From Streptomyces pilosus (GTDB lineage: Bacteria > Actinomycetota > Actinomycetes > Streptomycetales > Streptomycetaceae), in assembly GCF_014649835.1 (NCBI RefSeq), contig NZ_BMTU01000004.1, positions 186,001-250,000 on the forward strand: a stretch of 64,000 nucleotides of DNA, read 5' to 3'. Positions within the stretch are counted from its first letter, which is position 1. Each line of letters begins with the position of its first letter. Shown here piece by piece: positions 9,529 through 17,533 of the stretch. The notes under the pieces were generated by a model. It was not told the DNA's origin. It worked only from the letters and a program-made list of their open reading frames with translations, and searched no databases. The translations under genes were made by a program, and so were the position numbers.

Positions 9529-10803
9529 ATGGGACATCGCGGCAGACACCGCCGGCGCAGACGGGGCAGGGCGCTGCGGGCCGGGCTCGCCGGGACGGCG
9601 CTCGCGCTGACCGCGGCCGCCACCCTGATCAGCGCTTCGCAGGCCACCGACGCCGACGACCCCGGGGCGCTGAAGCCGCTGACCGCGGCCTCCGAGACCG
9701 CGCCGCTGCGACTGACCGAGGAAAGCGTTCCGGGCGACACGCTCGGCCGTCTCACCGCGGGCATGGGCCCGCCCGTCGGGGTGGGTGACGTCCTCGCCGA
9801 TCCCGACGGCGCGCTGCGCGACGCGGCGGACTGTCCGGACGACGACCGGCGTGCCCTGCCCGTCGAGCCCGCCGCGACGCGGGCGTACTGCTGGCCGGGC
9901 CAGGAGACCGACGGGTGGCGGGCCGGCGCGGTCACCACCTCGGGGGACGCGGACGAGGACGGCCGCTGGGGCGAGAACCGGGTGATCCTCTCGGGGTGGA
10001 CCAGGGCCGCGGGCACGGCGGCGGAGCAGGGACTCGCCCGGGTCGCCTTCGTCAACGCCGGTGACGCCGGCGAACTCCGCTACACCTGGGCGCTGCTCGC
10101 CGTCCCGGTGGACGGCGGCCGCGACTACCGCGGGCTGGGCTCCACCGTGTCGGGCATGGTCTGGTACCAGGACAAGCTGCTGGTCACGACCGGCCGGGGC
10201 GAGGGCGGCGCGCTGTACGTGTACGACCTGGACCGGGTACAGCGGGCGACCGTGGAGGGCACGTCCGTCGGCCGGGTGCCCGGCGGCTGGTCGGCGGCCG
10301 GGGCGCGGTACGTCCTCCCGGCGGTCGCCTCCTACCGGACGGCCGGCGCCGGCGCGCCCCAGCCCGGCGGCATCGCCCTGGACCGCAGCACCGCGCCGGA
10401 CAGCCTGGTCGCGCACGAGGCGACGCCCGCGGACGAGGACGGGCCGACCCGGCTGTGGCGGTACGCGTTCAGCGCCCGGCCGGAGCGGAGCGGGCTGCTC
10501 GACGCGGACCCGGTGGCGGTCTACGAGACCGAACTGACCCATGTGCGCAGTGTGCTGGCGCACCGGTCGGGCTGGTACCTGGGCCGGATGACCGGGACGC
10601 CGGACGAGCGCGGCACGCTGTGGCGGCAGGACACGGAGGGGGCGAGCCCCACCCGCTGCGGGGCGGACGAGACGCACCGCTGCTGGAGCGGCGAGGCGAC
10701 GTCCCTGTCCTACTGGCAGGAGACCGGCGACGTGTGGTCGCAGTCCGGGCGGATGCTGTTCGCGCTGCCGCTGGCCTCGGTGGACCGGTCCCTCGACGAC
10801 TAG
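9529..10803 (+). CDS. Secreted protein of unknown function
   Basis: 424 residues, not recognised. An Arg-rich N-terminus (HRGRHRRRRRGRALRAG) precedes one hydrophobic segment (~residues 18-35, GLAGTALALTAAATLISAS), which looks like a signal peptide or twin-arginine-like signal anchor; the rest is hydrophilic with repeated short strands such as VSGMVWYQDKLLVTTGRGEGGALYVYDL and DVWSQSGRMLFALPLASV, suggestive of a beta-propeller-like repeat, although that is only an impression. Two cysteine pairs (DC..YC, RCG..RCW) may form disulfides. Start chosen at 9529 because gggagg (9518-9523) precedes it. Homologues without assigned function are probably common in Streptomyces. Confidence 0.7.
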   Translation: MGHRGRHRRRRRGRALRAGLAGTALALTAAATLISASQATDADDPGALKPLTAASETAPLRLTEESVPGDTLGRLTAGMGPPVGVGDVLADPDGALRDAADCPDDDRRALPVEPAATRAYCWPGQETDGWRAGAVTTSGDADEDGRWGENRVILSGWTRAAGTAAEQGLARVAFVNAGDAGELRYTWALLAVPVDGGRDYRGLGSTVSGMVWYQDKLLVTTGRGEGGALYVYDLDRVQRATVEGTSVGRVPGGWSAAGARYVLPAVASYRTAGAGAPQPGGIALDRSTAPDSLVAHEATPADEDGPTRLWRYAFSARPERSGLLDADPVAVYETELTHVRSVLAHRSGWYLGRMTGTPDERGTLWRQDTEGASPTRCGADETHRCWSGEATSLSYWQETGDVWSQSGRMLFALPLASVDRSLDD

Positions 10804-10816
10804 GGCCGTCCGCGGC

Positions 10817-10864
10817 CCGTCCGCCGGACCGTCCGCCGGCGCGTCCCCGTCCGCCGGCACGTCC
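10817..10864. repeat. Short tandem repeat, 18-bp unit
   Basis: Two full 18-bp units ccgtccgccggc(g/a)cgtcc (10829-10846 and 10847-10864) preceded by a truncated 12-bp copy (10817-10828), in the 121-bp gap between the secreted protein and the GNAT gene. Confidence 0.8.
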
Positions 10865-10924
10865 CCGCCCGCGCGGTGATCAGGCGTTCGACAGACCTGC
10901 GCACCGGATGGTTCCCTTTCGGAC

Positions 10925-11497
10925 ATGACGACCATCGCCGTGACCACCTGGTCCCTGGAGCAGACCGCGCCCGCCGATCTCCGTCCGGCCGCCGCGCCCG
11001 AGGGGGACGTGCGGGTGGTCCGCTCCGAGGTGCCCTCGCCCGAGTTCAGCCGCTTCCTGTACGCCTCCGTCGGCGGTGACATCCGCTGGACCGACCGGCT
11101 GGGCTGGACGTACGCGCAGTGGACCGAGCACCTGGACCGCCCCGGGGTGGAGACGTGGGTCGCCTACGACCGCGGCACGCCCGCCGGGTACGTCGAGCTG
11201 GAGGCGCAGCGGGACGGCGTCGTCGAGATCGTCTACTTCGGCCTGATCCCCGCCTTCCGGGGGCGCCGCATCGGCGGACACCTGCTGTCCCTCGGCACGG
11301 CGCGCGCCTGGGACCTGGCCGAGCGGCACCCGGGGCTGAAGCCGACGCGGCGGGTGTGGCTGCACACGTGCAGCAAGGACGGCGAACACGCCATGGACAA
11401 CTACCTGCGCCGGGGCTTCACCCTCTTCGACACCAAGGTCGAGAACGAGCCGGAGGTGGCCACGCCCGGTCCGTGGCCCGGCGCCCACCCGGCCTGA
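10925..11497 (+). CDS. GNAT family N-acetyltransferase
   Basis: 190-residue acetyltransferase. The acetyl-CoA binding core is visible as VEIVYFGLIPAFRGRRIGGHLLSLGTARAWD (motif A with R/G-x-x-G at FRGRRIGGH), and the closing DNYLRRGFTLFDTK corresponds to motif B. Substrate is unknown; the family acetylates small amines or protein N-termini. A 37-nt perfect palindrome lies 40 bp after its stop. It may be transcribed separately from the sulfur operon downstream. Confidence 0.88.
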   Translation: MTTIAVTTWSLEQTAPADLRPAAAPEGDVRVVRSEVPSPEFSRFLYASVGGDIRWTDRLGWTYAQWTEHLDRPGVETWVAYDRGTPAGYVELEAQRDGVVEIVYFGLIPAFRGRRIGGHLLSLGTARAWDLAERHPGLKPTRRVWLHTCSKDGEHAMDNYLRRGFTLFDTKVENEPEVATPGPWPGAHPA

Positions 11498-11536
11498 CCA
11501 GCGCCGGCGCGACCGCTCGCGGCCGCCTGTGACCAA

Positions 11537-11573
11537 GGACACCCTTGTCTCGCACTGCGAGACAAGGGTGTCC
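11537..11573. repeat. 37-nt perfect palindrome upstream of the sulfite reductase operon
   Basis: Left arm ggacacccttgtctcgca (11537-11554), one central base (11555), and the exact complement at 11556-11573. It would fold into a 17-bp hairpin with a three-base loop. There is no U-tract. It could terminate the GNAT transcript or be an operator placed just upstream of a ttggac -35-like hexamer (11579-11584) for the sulfur operon. Confidence 0.85.
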
Positions 11574-11625
11574 GCACTTTGGACGAAGCTGGACTGTGTT
11601 CAGATCTCCGTGCCACGCTTCCGTC

Positions 11626-11709
11626 ATGTTCGGAACTGGAATCGCCTTGGTGAGTCGGCGGCACGTCGACCTCGGCCGCATGTCCAGCGCCATCTGTCCG
11701 GCGCGCTGA
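11626..11709 (+). CDS. HVDL-type leader peptide of the sulfite reductase operon
   Basis: 27-codon frame from ATG 11626 to TGA 11709 whose core is SRRHVDLGRMSSAIC, close to the short peptides that, from memory, are annotated as 'putative leader peptide' ahead of sulfur and other genes in many Streptomyces. It carries a cysteine codon near its end (residue 24), four codons before the stop. There is no clear ribosome binding site, so it may be read from a near-leaderless transcript; a GTG at 11650 inside the frame is an alternative start. It lies 179 nt ahead of the reductase. By analogy with cysteine-responsive leader peptides of mycobacterial sulfur operons, it probably controls downstream expression by translation status; that role is inference. 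Confidence 0.65.
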   Translation: MFGTGIALVSRRHVDLGRMSSAICPAR

Positions 11710-11763
11710 GAGCACCCGGCACCGCCCGGCATCCCCTCCTCGCCGCACCCCTCGCGCAACGAC

Positions 11764-11793
11764 GCGCACGTGCATCCGTGCGCCCTCGTGCGC
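11764..11793 (+). promoter_or_regulatory. Mutually exclusive hairpin elements between leader peptide and sulfite reductase
   Basis: The segment gcgcacg (11764-11770) is exactly complementary to two direct copies of cgtgcgc (11777-11783 and 11787-11793), so it can pair with either but not both. Such alternatives are expected in attenuators. The rest of the 11498-11888 gap holds the palindrome, the leader peptide, and a gaagga ribosome binding site (11874-11879) for the reductase. Confidence 0.35.
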
Positions 11794-11888
11794 AGGTCAG
11801 AGCGTCCCTCCGCCGCCCGACCACCGCCCCTCACCGACGGCGCTGCGCGCCGACACCACCCGTCGCTGTCCCGAAGGACGTATCAACC

Positions 11889-13586
11889 ATGGCCGCCACC
11901 CCACAGAAGCCCGCCGCCGCGACCCCCCGCCGCAAGGTGAGCCGTCACCGCGGCGAGGGCCAGTGGGCCGTGGGGCACCTGACCCCGCTCAACGGCAATG
12001 AGCAGTTCAAGAAGGACGACGACGGTCTCAATGTGCGGACACGCATTGAGACGATCTACTCCAAGCGCGGCTTCGACTCGATCGACCCCAACGACCTGCG
12101 GGGCCGGATGCGTTGGTGGGGTCTCTACACCCAGCGCAAGCCCGGGATCGACGGCGGCAAGACCGCGATCCTGGAGCCGGAGGAGCTGGACGACAGCTAC
12201 TTCATGCTGCGGGTGCGCATCGACGGCGGCGCGCTGACGACCCGGCAGCTCCGGGTGATCGGCGAGGTCTCGCAGGAGTTCGCGCGCGGCACCGCCGACA
12301 TCACCGACCGGCAGAACGTCCAGTACCACTGGATCCGCATCGAGGACGTGCCCGCGATCTGGGAGCGCCTGGAGGGCGTCGGCCTGTCCACGGTCACCGC
12401 CTGCGGCGACACCCCGCGCGTGATGATCGCCTCCCCCGTCGCCGGCATCGCCGAGGACGAGATCATCGACGGCACCCCGGCGCTGGAGGAGATGAAGCGC
12501 CGCGTCCTGAACAACAAGGCGTACTCGAACCTGCCCCGCAAGTTCAAGACGGCCATCTCCGGCTCCCCCGTCCTCGACGTGGTGCACGAGATCAACGACG
12601 TGGCGTTCGTCGGCGTCCGTCACCCCGAGCACGGGCCGGGCTTCGACCTCTGGGTCGGCGGCGGCCTGTCCACCAACCCCAAGCTCGGTGTGCGGCTGGG
12701 CACCTGGGTGCCGATCGAGGACGTGCCCGATGTCTACGAGGGCGTCCTGTCGATCTTCCGCGACTACGGATACCGCCGGCTGCGCACCCGCGCCCGGCTG
12801 AAGTTCCTGGTCGCCGACTGGGGCGCGGAGAAGTTCCGGCAGGTGCTGGAGGACGAGTACCTGAAGCGCAGGCTCACCGACGGGCCCGCGCCCGAGCAGC
12901 CGGTGCAGCAGTGGCGCGACCACATCGGTGTGCACCGCCAGAAGGACGGCCGCTACTACGTCGGGTTCGCGCCACGTGTCGGCCGCGTCGACGGCACCAC
13001 CCTCACCAAGATCGCGGACCTCGCCGAGGCCCACGGCTCGGGCCGGGTGCGGACCACCGTCGAACAGAAGATGATCATCCTCGACGTGGAGGAGGGCCGG
13101 GTCGACTCCCTCGTGGAGTCCCTGGAGGCGCTGGACCTCAGCGCGCGGCCCTCGCCCTTCCGGCGCGGCACCATGGCCTGCACCGGCATCGAGTTCTGCA
13201 AGCTCGCCATCGTCGAGACCAAGGCGCGCGGCGCCTCACTGATCGACGAACTCGAGCGCCGCCTCCCGGACTTCGACGAGCCGATCACCATCAACCTCAA
13301 CGGCTGCCCGAACGCCTGCGCCCGCATCCAGGTGGCGGACATCGGTCTCAAGGGACAGCTGATGCTCGACGAGCGCGGCGAGCAGGTCGAGGGGTACCAG
13401 GTGCACCTCGGCGGCGCGCTCGGCCTGGAGGCCGGGTTCGGGCGCAAGGTCCGCGGTCTCAAGGTCACGGCGGACGAACTGCCCGACTACATCGAGCGGG
13501 TGCTGGGGCGTTTCCGGGACGAGCGCGAGGACGGCGAGCGCTTCGCGGCCTGGGTCGGCCGCGCGTCCGAAGAGGCCCTGTCGTGA
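11889..13586 (+). CDS. sirA: Ferredoxin-type assimilatory sulfite reductase (nitrite/sulfite reductase family)
   Basis: 565-residue cytoplasmic siroheme/[4Fe-4S] enzyme that reduces sulfite to sulfide with six electrons from ferredoxin. The cluster and siroheme ligands are all present as ACTGIEFC (Cys431, Cys437) and NGCPNAC (Cys473, Cys477); two ferredoxin-like half domains and the TADITDRQNVQYHWI segment fit SirA-type enzymes of actinobacteria. Sulfite rather than nitrite is inferred from the operon: zinc-ribbon protein, cysH, cysC, cysD and cysN follow directly. The ATG at 11889 is preceded by gaagga. The stop overlaps the next start by 4 nt. Confidence 0.93.
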   Translation: MAATPQKPAAATPRRKVSRHRGEGQWAVGHLTPLNGNEQFKKDDDGLNVRTRIETIYSKRGFDSIDPNDLRGRMRWWGLYTQRKPGIDGGKTAILEPEELDDSYFMLRVRIDGGALTTRQLRVIGEVSQEFARGTADITDRQNVQYHWIRIEDVPAIWERLEGVGLSTVTACGDTPRVMIASPVAGIAEDEIIDGTPALEEMKRRVLNNKAYSNLPRKFKTAISGSPVLDVVHEINDVAFVGVRHPEHGPGFDLWVGGGLSTNPKLGVRLGTWVPIEDVPDVYEGVLSIFRDYGYRRLRTRARLKFLVADWGAEKFRQVLEDEYLKRRLTDGPAPEQPVQQWRDHIGVHRQKDGRYYVGFAPRVGRVDGTTLTKIADLAEAHGSGRVRTTVEQKMIILDVEEGRVDSLVESLEALDLSARPSPFRRGTMACTGIEFCKLAIVETKARGASLIDELERRLPDFDEPITINLNGCPNACARIQVADIGLKGQLMLDERGEQVEGYQVHLGGALGLEAGFGRKVRGLKVTADELPDYIERVLGRFRDEREDGERFAAWVGRASEEALS

Positions 13587-13762
13587 GCGAGCGCGCGGCG
13601 CCGTTCCACTGCCCGTACTGCGGCGAGGAGGACCTGCGTCCGGGGGAGCAAGGGCACGGGGCCTGGGAATGCGGCGGATGCAACCGAGCCTTTCAGCTGA
13701 AGTTCCTCGGGCTGCTCGCCCGGGGCCTTGAGCGATCCGACACGGGAGGGGACCGGACATGA
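13583..13762 (+). CDS. Small zinc-ribbon-like protein in the sulfite/PAPS reductase operon
   Basis: 59-residue protein beginning at GTG 13583, which overlaps the reductase stop, and ending in a 4-nt overlap with cysH. It carries two metal-binding knuckles, CPYC (residues 10-13) and CGGC (31-34), spaced as in rubredoxin or zinc-ribbon folds, followed by a short basic/hydrophobic helix. The tight coupling on both sides argues for a role with sulfite or adenylyl-sulfate reduction, such as electron transfer or enzyme assembly, but no function is known to me. Counterparts occur at this place in other Streptomyces (SCO6101-like, from memory). Confidence 0.8.
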   Translation: MSERAAPFHCPYCGEEDLRPGEQGHGAWECGGCNRAFQLKFLGLLARGLERSDTGGDRT

Positions 13763-14469
13763 CGACTGCTCAGCACAGGCGCACCGCCGAGGAGTTGAAG
13801 GCACTGGCCGAGCAGGCGGGCCGTGATCTGGAGGACGCCTCGGCGTCGGACATCCTCCGGTGGGCCGCCGAGACCTTCGGCAGGCGCTTCTGTGTGACCT
13901 CCTCGATGGAGGACGCGGTGGTCGCCCACCTCGCCTCCCGGGTGATGCCCGGCGTCGACGTGGTCTTCCTCGACACCGGCTACCACTTCCCGGAGACCAT
14001 CGGCACCCGGGACGCGGTCGAGGCGGTGATGGACGTCAACCTCATCACACTGACCCCGCGGCAGACGGTCGCCGAGCAGGACGCCGAGTACGGCCCGAGG
14101 CTGCACGACCGTGACCCCGACCTGTGCTGCAGGCTGCGCAAGGTGCTGCCGCTGGAGGAAGGCCTGAAGGACTACGCGGCCTGGGCGACCGGCCTGCGCC
14201 GCGACGAGTCCCCGACCCGGGCGAACACCCCGGTCGTCGGCTGGGACGAGAAGCGGCAGAAGGTGAAGGTCTCCCCCATCGCCCGCTGGACCCAGGACGA
14301 CGTGGACGCCTACGTCGCCGAGCACGGCGTCCTCACCAACCCGCTGCTGACGGACGGTTACGCCTCCGTGGGCTGCGCCCCCTGCACCCGCCGGGTGCTG
14401 GAGGGCGAGGACGCGCGCGCCGGCCGCTGGGCGGGCCGCGCCAAGACCGAGTGCGGGCTGCACGGCTGA
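13759..14469 (+). CDS. cysH: Adenylyl-sulfate / phosphoadenylyl-sulfate reductase
   Basis: 236-residue reductase converting activated sulfate to sulfite with thioredoxin. It has the PP-loop-like SSMEDAVV (48-55), the nucleotide site LDTGYHFPET, and the catalytic C-terminal ECGLHG (Cys232). The extra cysteines CC at 123-124 and CAPC at 206-209 are the [4Fe-4S] ligands characteristic of the iron-sulfur, APS-accepting class, although cysC next door means PAPS is also made. Overlaps the zinc-ribbon gene by 4 nt and precedes cysC by 35 nt. Confidence 0.93.
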   Translation: MTTAQHRRTAEELKALAEQAGRDLEDASASDILRWAAETFGRRFCVTSSMEDAVVAHLASRVMPGVDVVFLDTGYHFPETIGTRDAVEAVMDVNLITLTPRQTVAEQDAEYGPRLHDRDPDLCCRLRKVLPLEEGLKDYAAWATGLRRDESPTRANTPVVGWDEKRQKVKVSPIARWTQDDVDAYVAEHGVLTNPLLTDGYASVGCAPCTRRVLEGEDARAGRWAGRAKTECGLHG

Positions 14470-14504
14470 CCATGACCGCGCCTTCGACGAACCAGGAGAA
14501 TCAC

Positions 14505-15041
14505 GTGACGACCGGAGCCACCGTCTGGCTCACGGGTCTGCCGAGCGCCGGCAAGACCACCATCGCCCACGAGCTGGCCGCCCGGCTGCGCGAGCGGGGC
14601 CGGCGGGTCGAGGTGCTCGACGGCGACGAGATCCGCGAGTTCCTCTCGGCGGGCCTCGGCTTCAGCCGCGAGGACCGGCACACCAACGTGCAGCGCATCG
14701 GCTTCGTCGCCGAACTGCTCGCCCGCAACGGCGTCACCGCGCTGGTCCCGGTGATCGCCCCGTACGCGGACAGCCGGGACGCGGTCCGCAAGCGGCACGG
14801 GGCGAACGGCACGCCGTACGTCGAGGTGCACGTGGCGACCCCGGTCGAGGTGTGCTCCGTACGCGACGTGAAGGGCCTCTACGCCAAGCAGGCCGCGGGC
14901 GAACTCACCGGGCTCACCGGTGTGGACGACCCGTACGAGGAGCCCGAGACGCCCGATCTGCGGATCGAGTCGCAGAACCAGACCGTGCAGGAGTCCGCGG
15001 CGTCGGTGGACGCCCTGCTCAGCGAAAGGGGACTGGCATGA
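14505..15041 (+). CDS. cysC: Adenylyl-sulfate kinase
   Basis: 178-residue kinase that phosphorylates APS to PAPS. P-loop GLPSAGKT at 11-18, DGDEIREFL and FSREDRHTNVQRIGFVAELLARNG (APS-binding region), and the VRDVKGLYAKQAAGE lid region are all intact. I chose GTG 14505 because aggag (14494-14498) sits six bases upstream; an in-frame ATG at 14472 would add 11 residues but lacks a ribosome binding site. The stop overlaps cysD by 4 nt. Confidence 0.92.
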   Translation: MTTGATVWLTGLPSAGKTTIAHELAARLRERGRRVEVLDGDEIREFLSAGLGFSREDRHTNVQRIGFVAELLARNGVTALVPVIAPYADSRDAVRKRHGANGTPYVEVHVATPVEVCSVRDVKGLYAKQAAGELTGLTGVDDPYEEPETPDLRIESQNQTVQESAASVDALLSERGLA

Positions 15042-15973
15042 CGGCCGTCGCCACTGTCCGGGAGGGGACGGACAGCCCGTACGCCCTCTCGCACCTGGAC
15101 GCCCTCGAGTCCGAGGCGGTGCACATCTTCCGCGAGGTGGCGGGCGAGTTCGAGAAGCCGGTGATCCTGTTCTCCGGCGGCAAGGACTCCATCCTGATGC
15201 TGCACCTGGCGCTGAAGGCGTTCACCCCGGCGCCCGTCCCGTTCTCGCTGCTGCACGTGGACACCGGGCACAACTTCCCCGAGGTGCTCGACTACCGGGA
15301 CCGCACGGTCGCCCGGCACGGGCTGCGGCTGCACGTCGCCTCCGTGCAGGACTACATCGACCGGGGGGTGCTCAAGGAGCGCCCGGACGGCACCCGCAAC
15401 CCGCTGCAGACCCTGCCGCTCACCGACAAAATCCAGAGCGAGCGGTTCGACGCGGTGTTCGGCGGCGGGCGCCGCGACGAGGAGAAGGCCCGCGCGAAGG
15501 AGCGGGTGTTCTCGCTGCGTGACGAGTTCTCCCAGTGGGACCCGCGCCGCCAGCGCCCCGAGCTGTGGAACCTGTACAACGGCCGGCACGCCCCCGGTGA
15601 GCACGTCCGCGTGTTCCCGCTGTCCAACTGGACCGAGCTGGACGTGTGGCAGTACATCGCCCGCGAGGGCATCGAACTGCCCGAGATCTACTACGCGCAC
15701 GAGCGGGAGGTCTTCGCCCGGGCCGGCATGTGGCTGACCGCCGGCGAGTGGGGCGGCCCCAAGGACGGCGAGCGGGTCGAGAAGCGGCTCGTGCGCTACC
15801 GCACCGTGGGCGACATGTCCTGCACCGGCGCGGTGGACTCCGACGCCGACACCATCGAGAAGGTGATCGCCGAGATCGCCGCCTCCCGGCTCACCGAACG
15901 CGGTGCCACCCGCGCCGACGACAAGCTCTCCGAGGCCGCGATGGAAGACCGCAAGCGCGAGGGGTACTTCTAG
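15038..15973 (+). CDS. cysD: Sulfate adenylyltransferase subunit 2
   Basis: 311-residue catalytic subunit of ATP sulfurylase, which forms APS from ATP and sulfate; the GTPase subunit CysN follows two bases later. The PP-loop SGGKDS is at 46-51, with FGGGRRDEEKARAKER, HAPGEHVRVFPLSNWTELDVW and the C-terminal KLSEAAMEDRKREGYF all typical. Length is normal for the family. Translationally coupled to cysC through an ATGA overlap. Confidence 0.95.
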   Translation: MTAVATVREGTDSPYALSHLDALESEAVHIFREVAGEFEKPVILFSGGKDSILMLHLALKAFTPAPVPFSLLHVDTGHNFPEVLDYRDRTVARHGLRLHVASVQDYIDRGVLKERPDGTRNPLQTLPLTDKIQSERFDAVFGGGRRDEEKARAKERVFSLRDEFSQWDPRRQRPELWNLYNGRHAPGEHVRVFPLSNWTELDVWQYIAREGIELPEIYYAHEREVFARAGMWLTAGEWGGPKDGERVEKRLVRYRTVGDMSCTGAVDSDADTIEKVIAEIAASRLTERGATRADDKLSEAAMEDRKREGYF

Positions 15974-15975
15974 AG

Positions 15976-17310
15976 ATGAGCACCATCACCACCGAGGAGC
16001 TCGCGGCCACCACGCTGCTGCGGTTCGCCACCGCCGGTTCCGTCGACGACGGCAAGTCCACCCTGGTGGGCCGGCTGCTGCACGACTCCAAGTCGGTCCT
16101 CACCGACCAGCTGGAGGCCGTGCAGCGGGCGTCGGCGAGCCGGGGCCAGGAGGCGCCCGACCTCGCGCTGCTCACCGACGGCCTGCGGGCCGAGCGGGAG
16201 CAGGGCATCACCATCGACGTGGCCTACCGCTACTTCGCCACGCCCCGGCGGCGGTTCATCCTCGCCGACACCCCGGGCCACGTGCAGTACACGCGGAACA
16301 TGGTCACCGGCGCCTCCACCGCCGAGCTGACGGTGATCCTGGTCGACGCCCGCAACGGTGTCGTCGAACAGACCCGCCGGCACGCCGCGATCGCCGCGCT
16401 GCTGCGCGTCCCGCACGTGGTGCTCGCCGTCAACAAGATGGACCTGGTCGACTACCGGGAGTCCGTGTTCGCCGCCATCGCCGAGGAGTTCACGGCGTAC
16501 GCGACCGAGCTGGGCGTCCCCGAGGTCACCGCGATCCCGATCTCGGCGCTCGTCGGCGACAACGTGGTGGAGCCGTCCGCGCACATGGACTGGTACGGCG
16601 GCCCGACGGTGCTGGAGCACCTGGAGACGGTCCCGGTCAGCCACGACCTGGCGCACTGCCACGCGCGGCTGCCCGTGCAGTACGTGATCCGGCCGCAGAG
16701 CGCCGAGCACCCGGACTACCGCGGTTACGCCGGCCAGATCGCCGCCGGCACCTTCCGGGTGGGGGACCCGGTGACCGTGCTGCCGTCCGGGCGGACGACG
16801 ACGGTCAGCGGGATAGACCTGCTGGGCGAACCCGTGGACGTCGCCTGGACCCCGCAGTCGGTGACGCTGCTGCTCGCCGACGACATCGACATCTCCCGCG
16901 GTGACCTGATCGTCCCCAGCAAGGACGCGCCCGCCACCTCGCAGGACGTCGAGGCCACCGTCTGCCACGTCGCCGACCAGCCGCTGACCGTCGGCCACCG
17001 GGTCCTGCTCAAGCACGGCACGCGCACGGTCAAGGCGATCGTGAAGGACATCCCGGCCCGTCTCACGCTGGACGACCTGTCCCTGCACCCGCACCCGGGC
17101 CGGCTCGTCGCCAACGACATCGGCCGGGTGAAGATCCGTACCGCCGAGCCGCTGCCCGCGGACTCCTACGCGGACTCCCGGCGCACCGGCTCGTTCATCC
17201 TCATCGACCCCAGCGACGGCACCACGCTCACCGCGGGCATGGTCGGCGAGTCGTTCGCCGCGCCGGAGCCGGTCAAGGACGAGGCCGAGGACGACGGGTG
17301 GAACTTCTGA
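15976..17310 (+). CDS. cysN: Sulfate adenylyltransferase subunit 1 (GTPase)
   Basis: 444-residue EF-Tu-like GTPase that drives APS synthesis with CysD. G1 GSVDDGKST at 21-29, switch region EREQGITIDVAYRYF, G3 DTPGH at 99-103, and G4 NKMD at 154-157 are intact, followed by two beta-barrel domains. Unlike CysNC fusions of mycobacteria it lacks a C-terminal APS kinase; that activity is the separate cysC here. Confidence 0.95.
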   Translation: MSTITTEELAATTLLRFATAGSVDDGKSTLVGRLLHDSKSVLTDQLEAVQRASASRGQEAPDLALLTDGLRAEREQGITIDVAYRYFATPRRRFILADTPGHVQYTRNMVTGASTAELTVILVDARNGVVEQTRRHAAIAALLRVPHVVLAVNKMDLVDYRESVFAAIAEEFTAYATELGVPEVTAIPISALVGDNVVEPSAHMDWYGGPTVLEHLETVPVSHDLAHCHARLPVQYVIRPQSAEHPDYRGYAGQIAAGTFRVGDPVTVLPSGRTTTVSGIDLLGEPVDVAWTPQSVTLLLADDIDISRGDLIVPSKDAPATSQDVEATVCHVADQPLTVGHRVLLKHGTRTVKAIVKDIPARLTLDDLSLHPHPGRLVANDIGRVKIRTAEPLPADSYADSRRTGSFILIDPSDGTTLTAGMVGESFAAPEPVKDEAEDDGWNF

Positions 17311-17312
17311 CC

Positions 17313-17417
17313 ATGAACTCCACCGATGTCTACTCCACGTTCGCGAAGGAGGGCGGCCGCGTCGGCAGCGGTGTTCTCGGCAGCGGGCAGGGCGGGGTCG
17401 ACCGATGTGTGCGCTGA
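17313..17417 (+). CDS. Possible 34-codon ORF between cysN and the sulfonate-type ABC genes
   Basis: ATG 17313 begins two bases after the cysN stop and the frame ends at TGA 17417. The peptide starts MNSTDVYSTFAKEGG and ends VDRCVR, with one cysteine three codons before the stop. No ribosome binding site is obvious apart from coupling to cysN. It could be a real small protein, a second cysteine-sensing leader, or chance. It resembles no family I recognise. The remaining 116 nt to the binding-protein gene hold no ORF I can support. Confidence 0.2.
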   Translation: MNSTDVYSTFAKEGGRVGSGVLGSGQGGVDRCVR

Positions 17418-17533
17418 CGTACGCGCACCGCTCGCGCGCCCTCACCCCCCACCGCCGTAGACGAAAACCTGCCGACTTCCCGGCCACGGCCTGAGAGACC
17501 GTGACCGCCGGGCCTCCGAGAGGAACACCTCCC

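Noticed and set aside
17418..17533. TPP or SAM riboswitch suggested by the ctgagagaccgtgacc stretch
   Set aside because: The remaining conserved elements of either aptamer are absent and no matching helices could be drawn.
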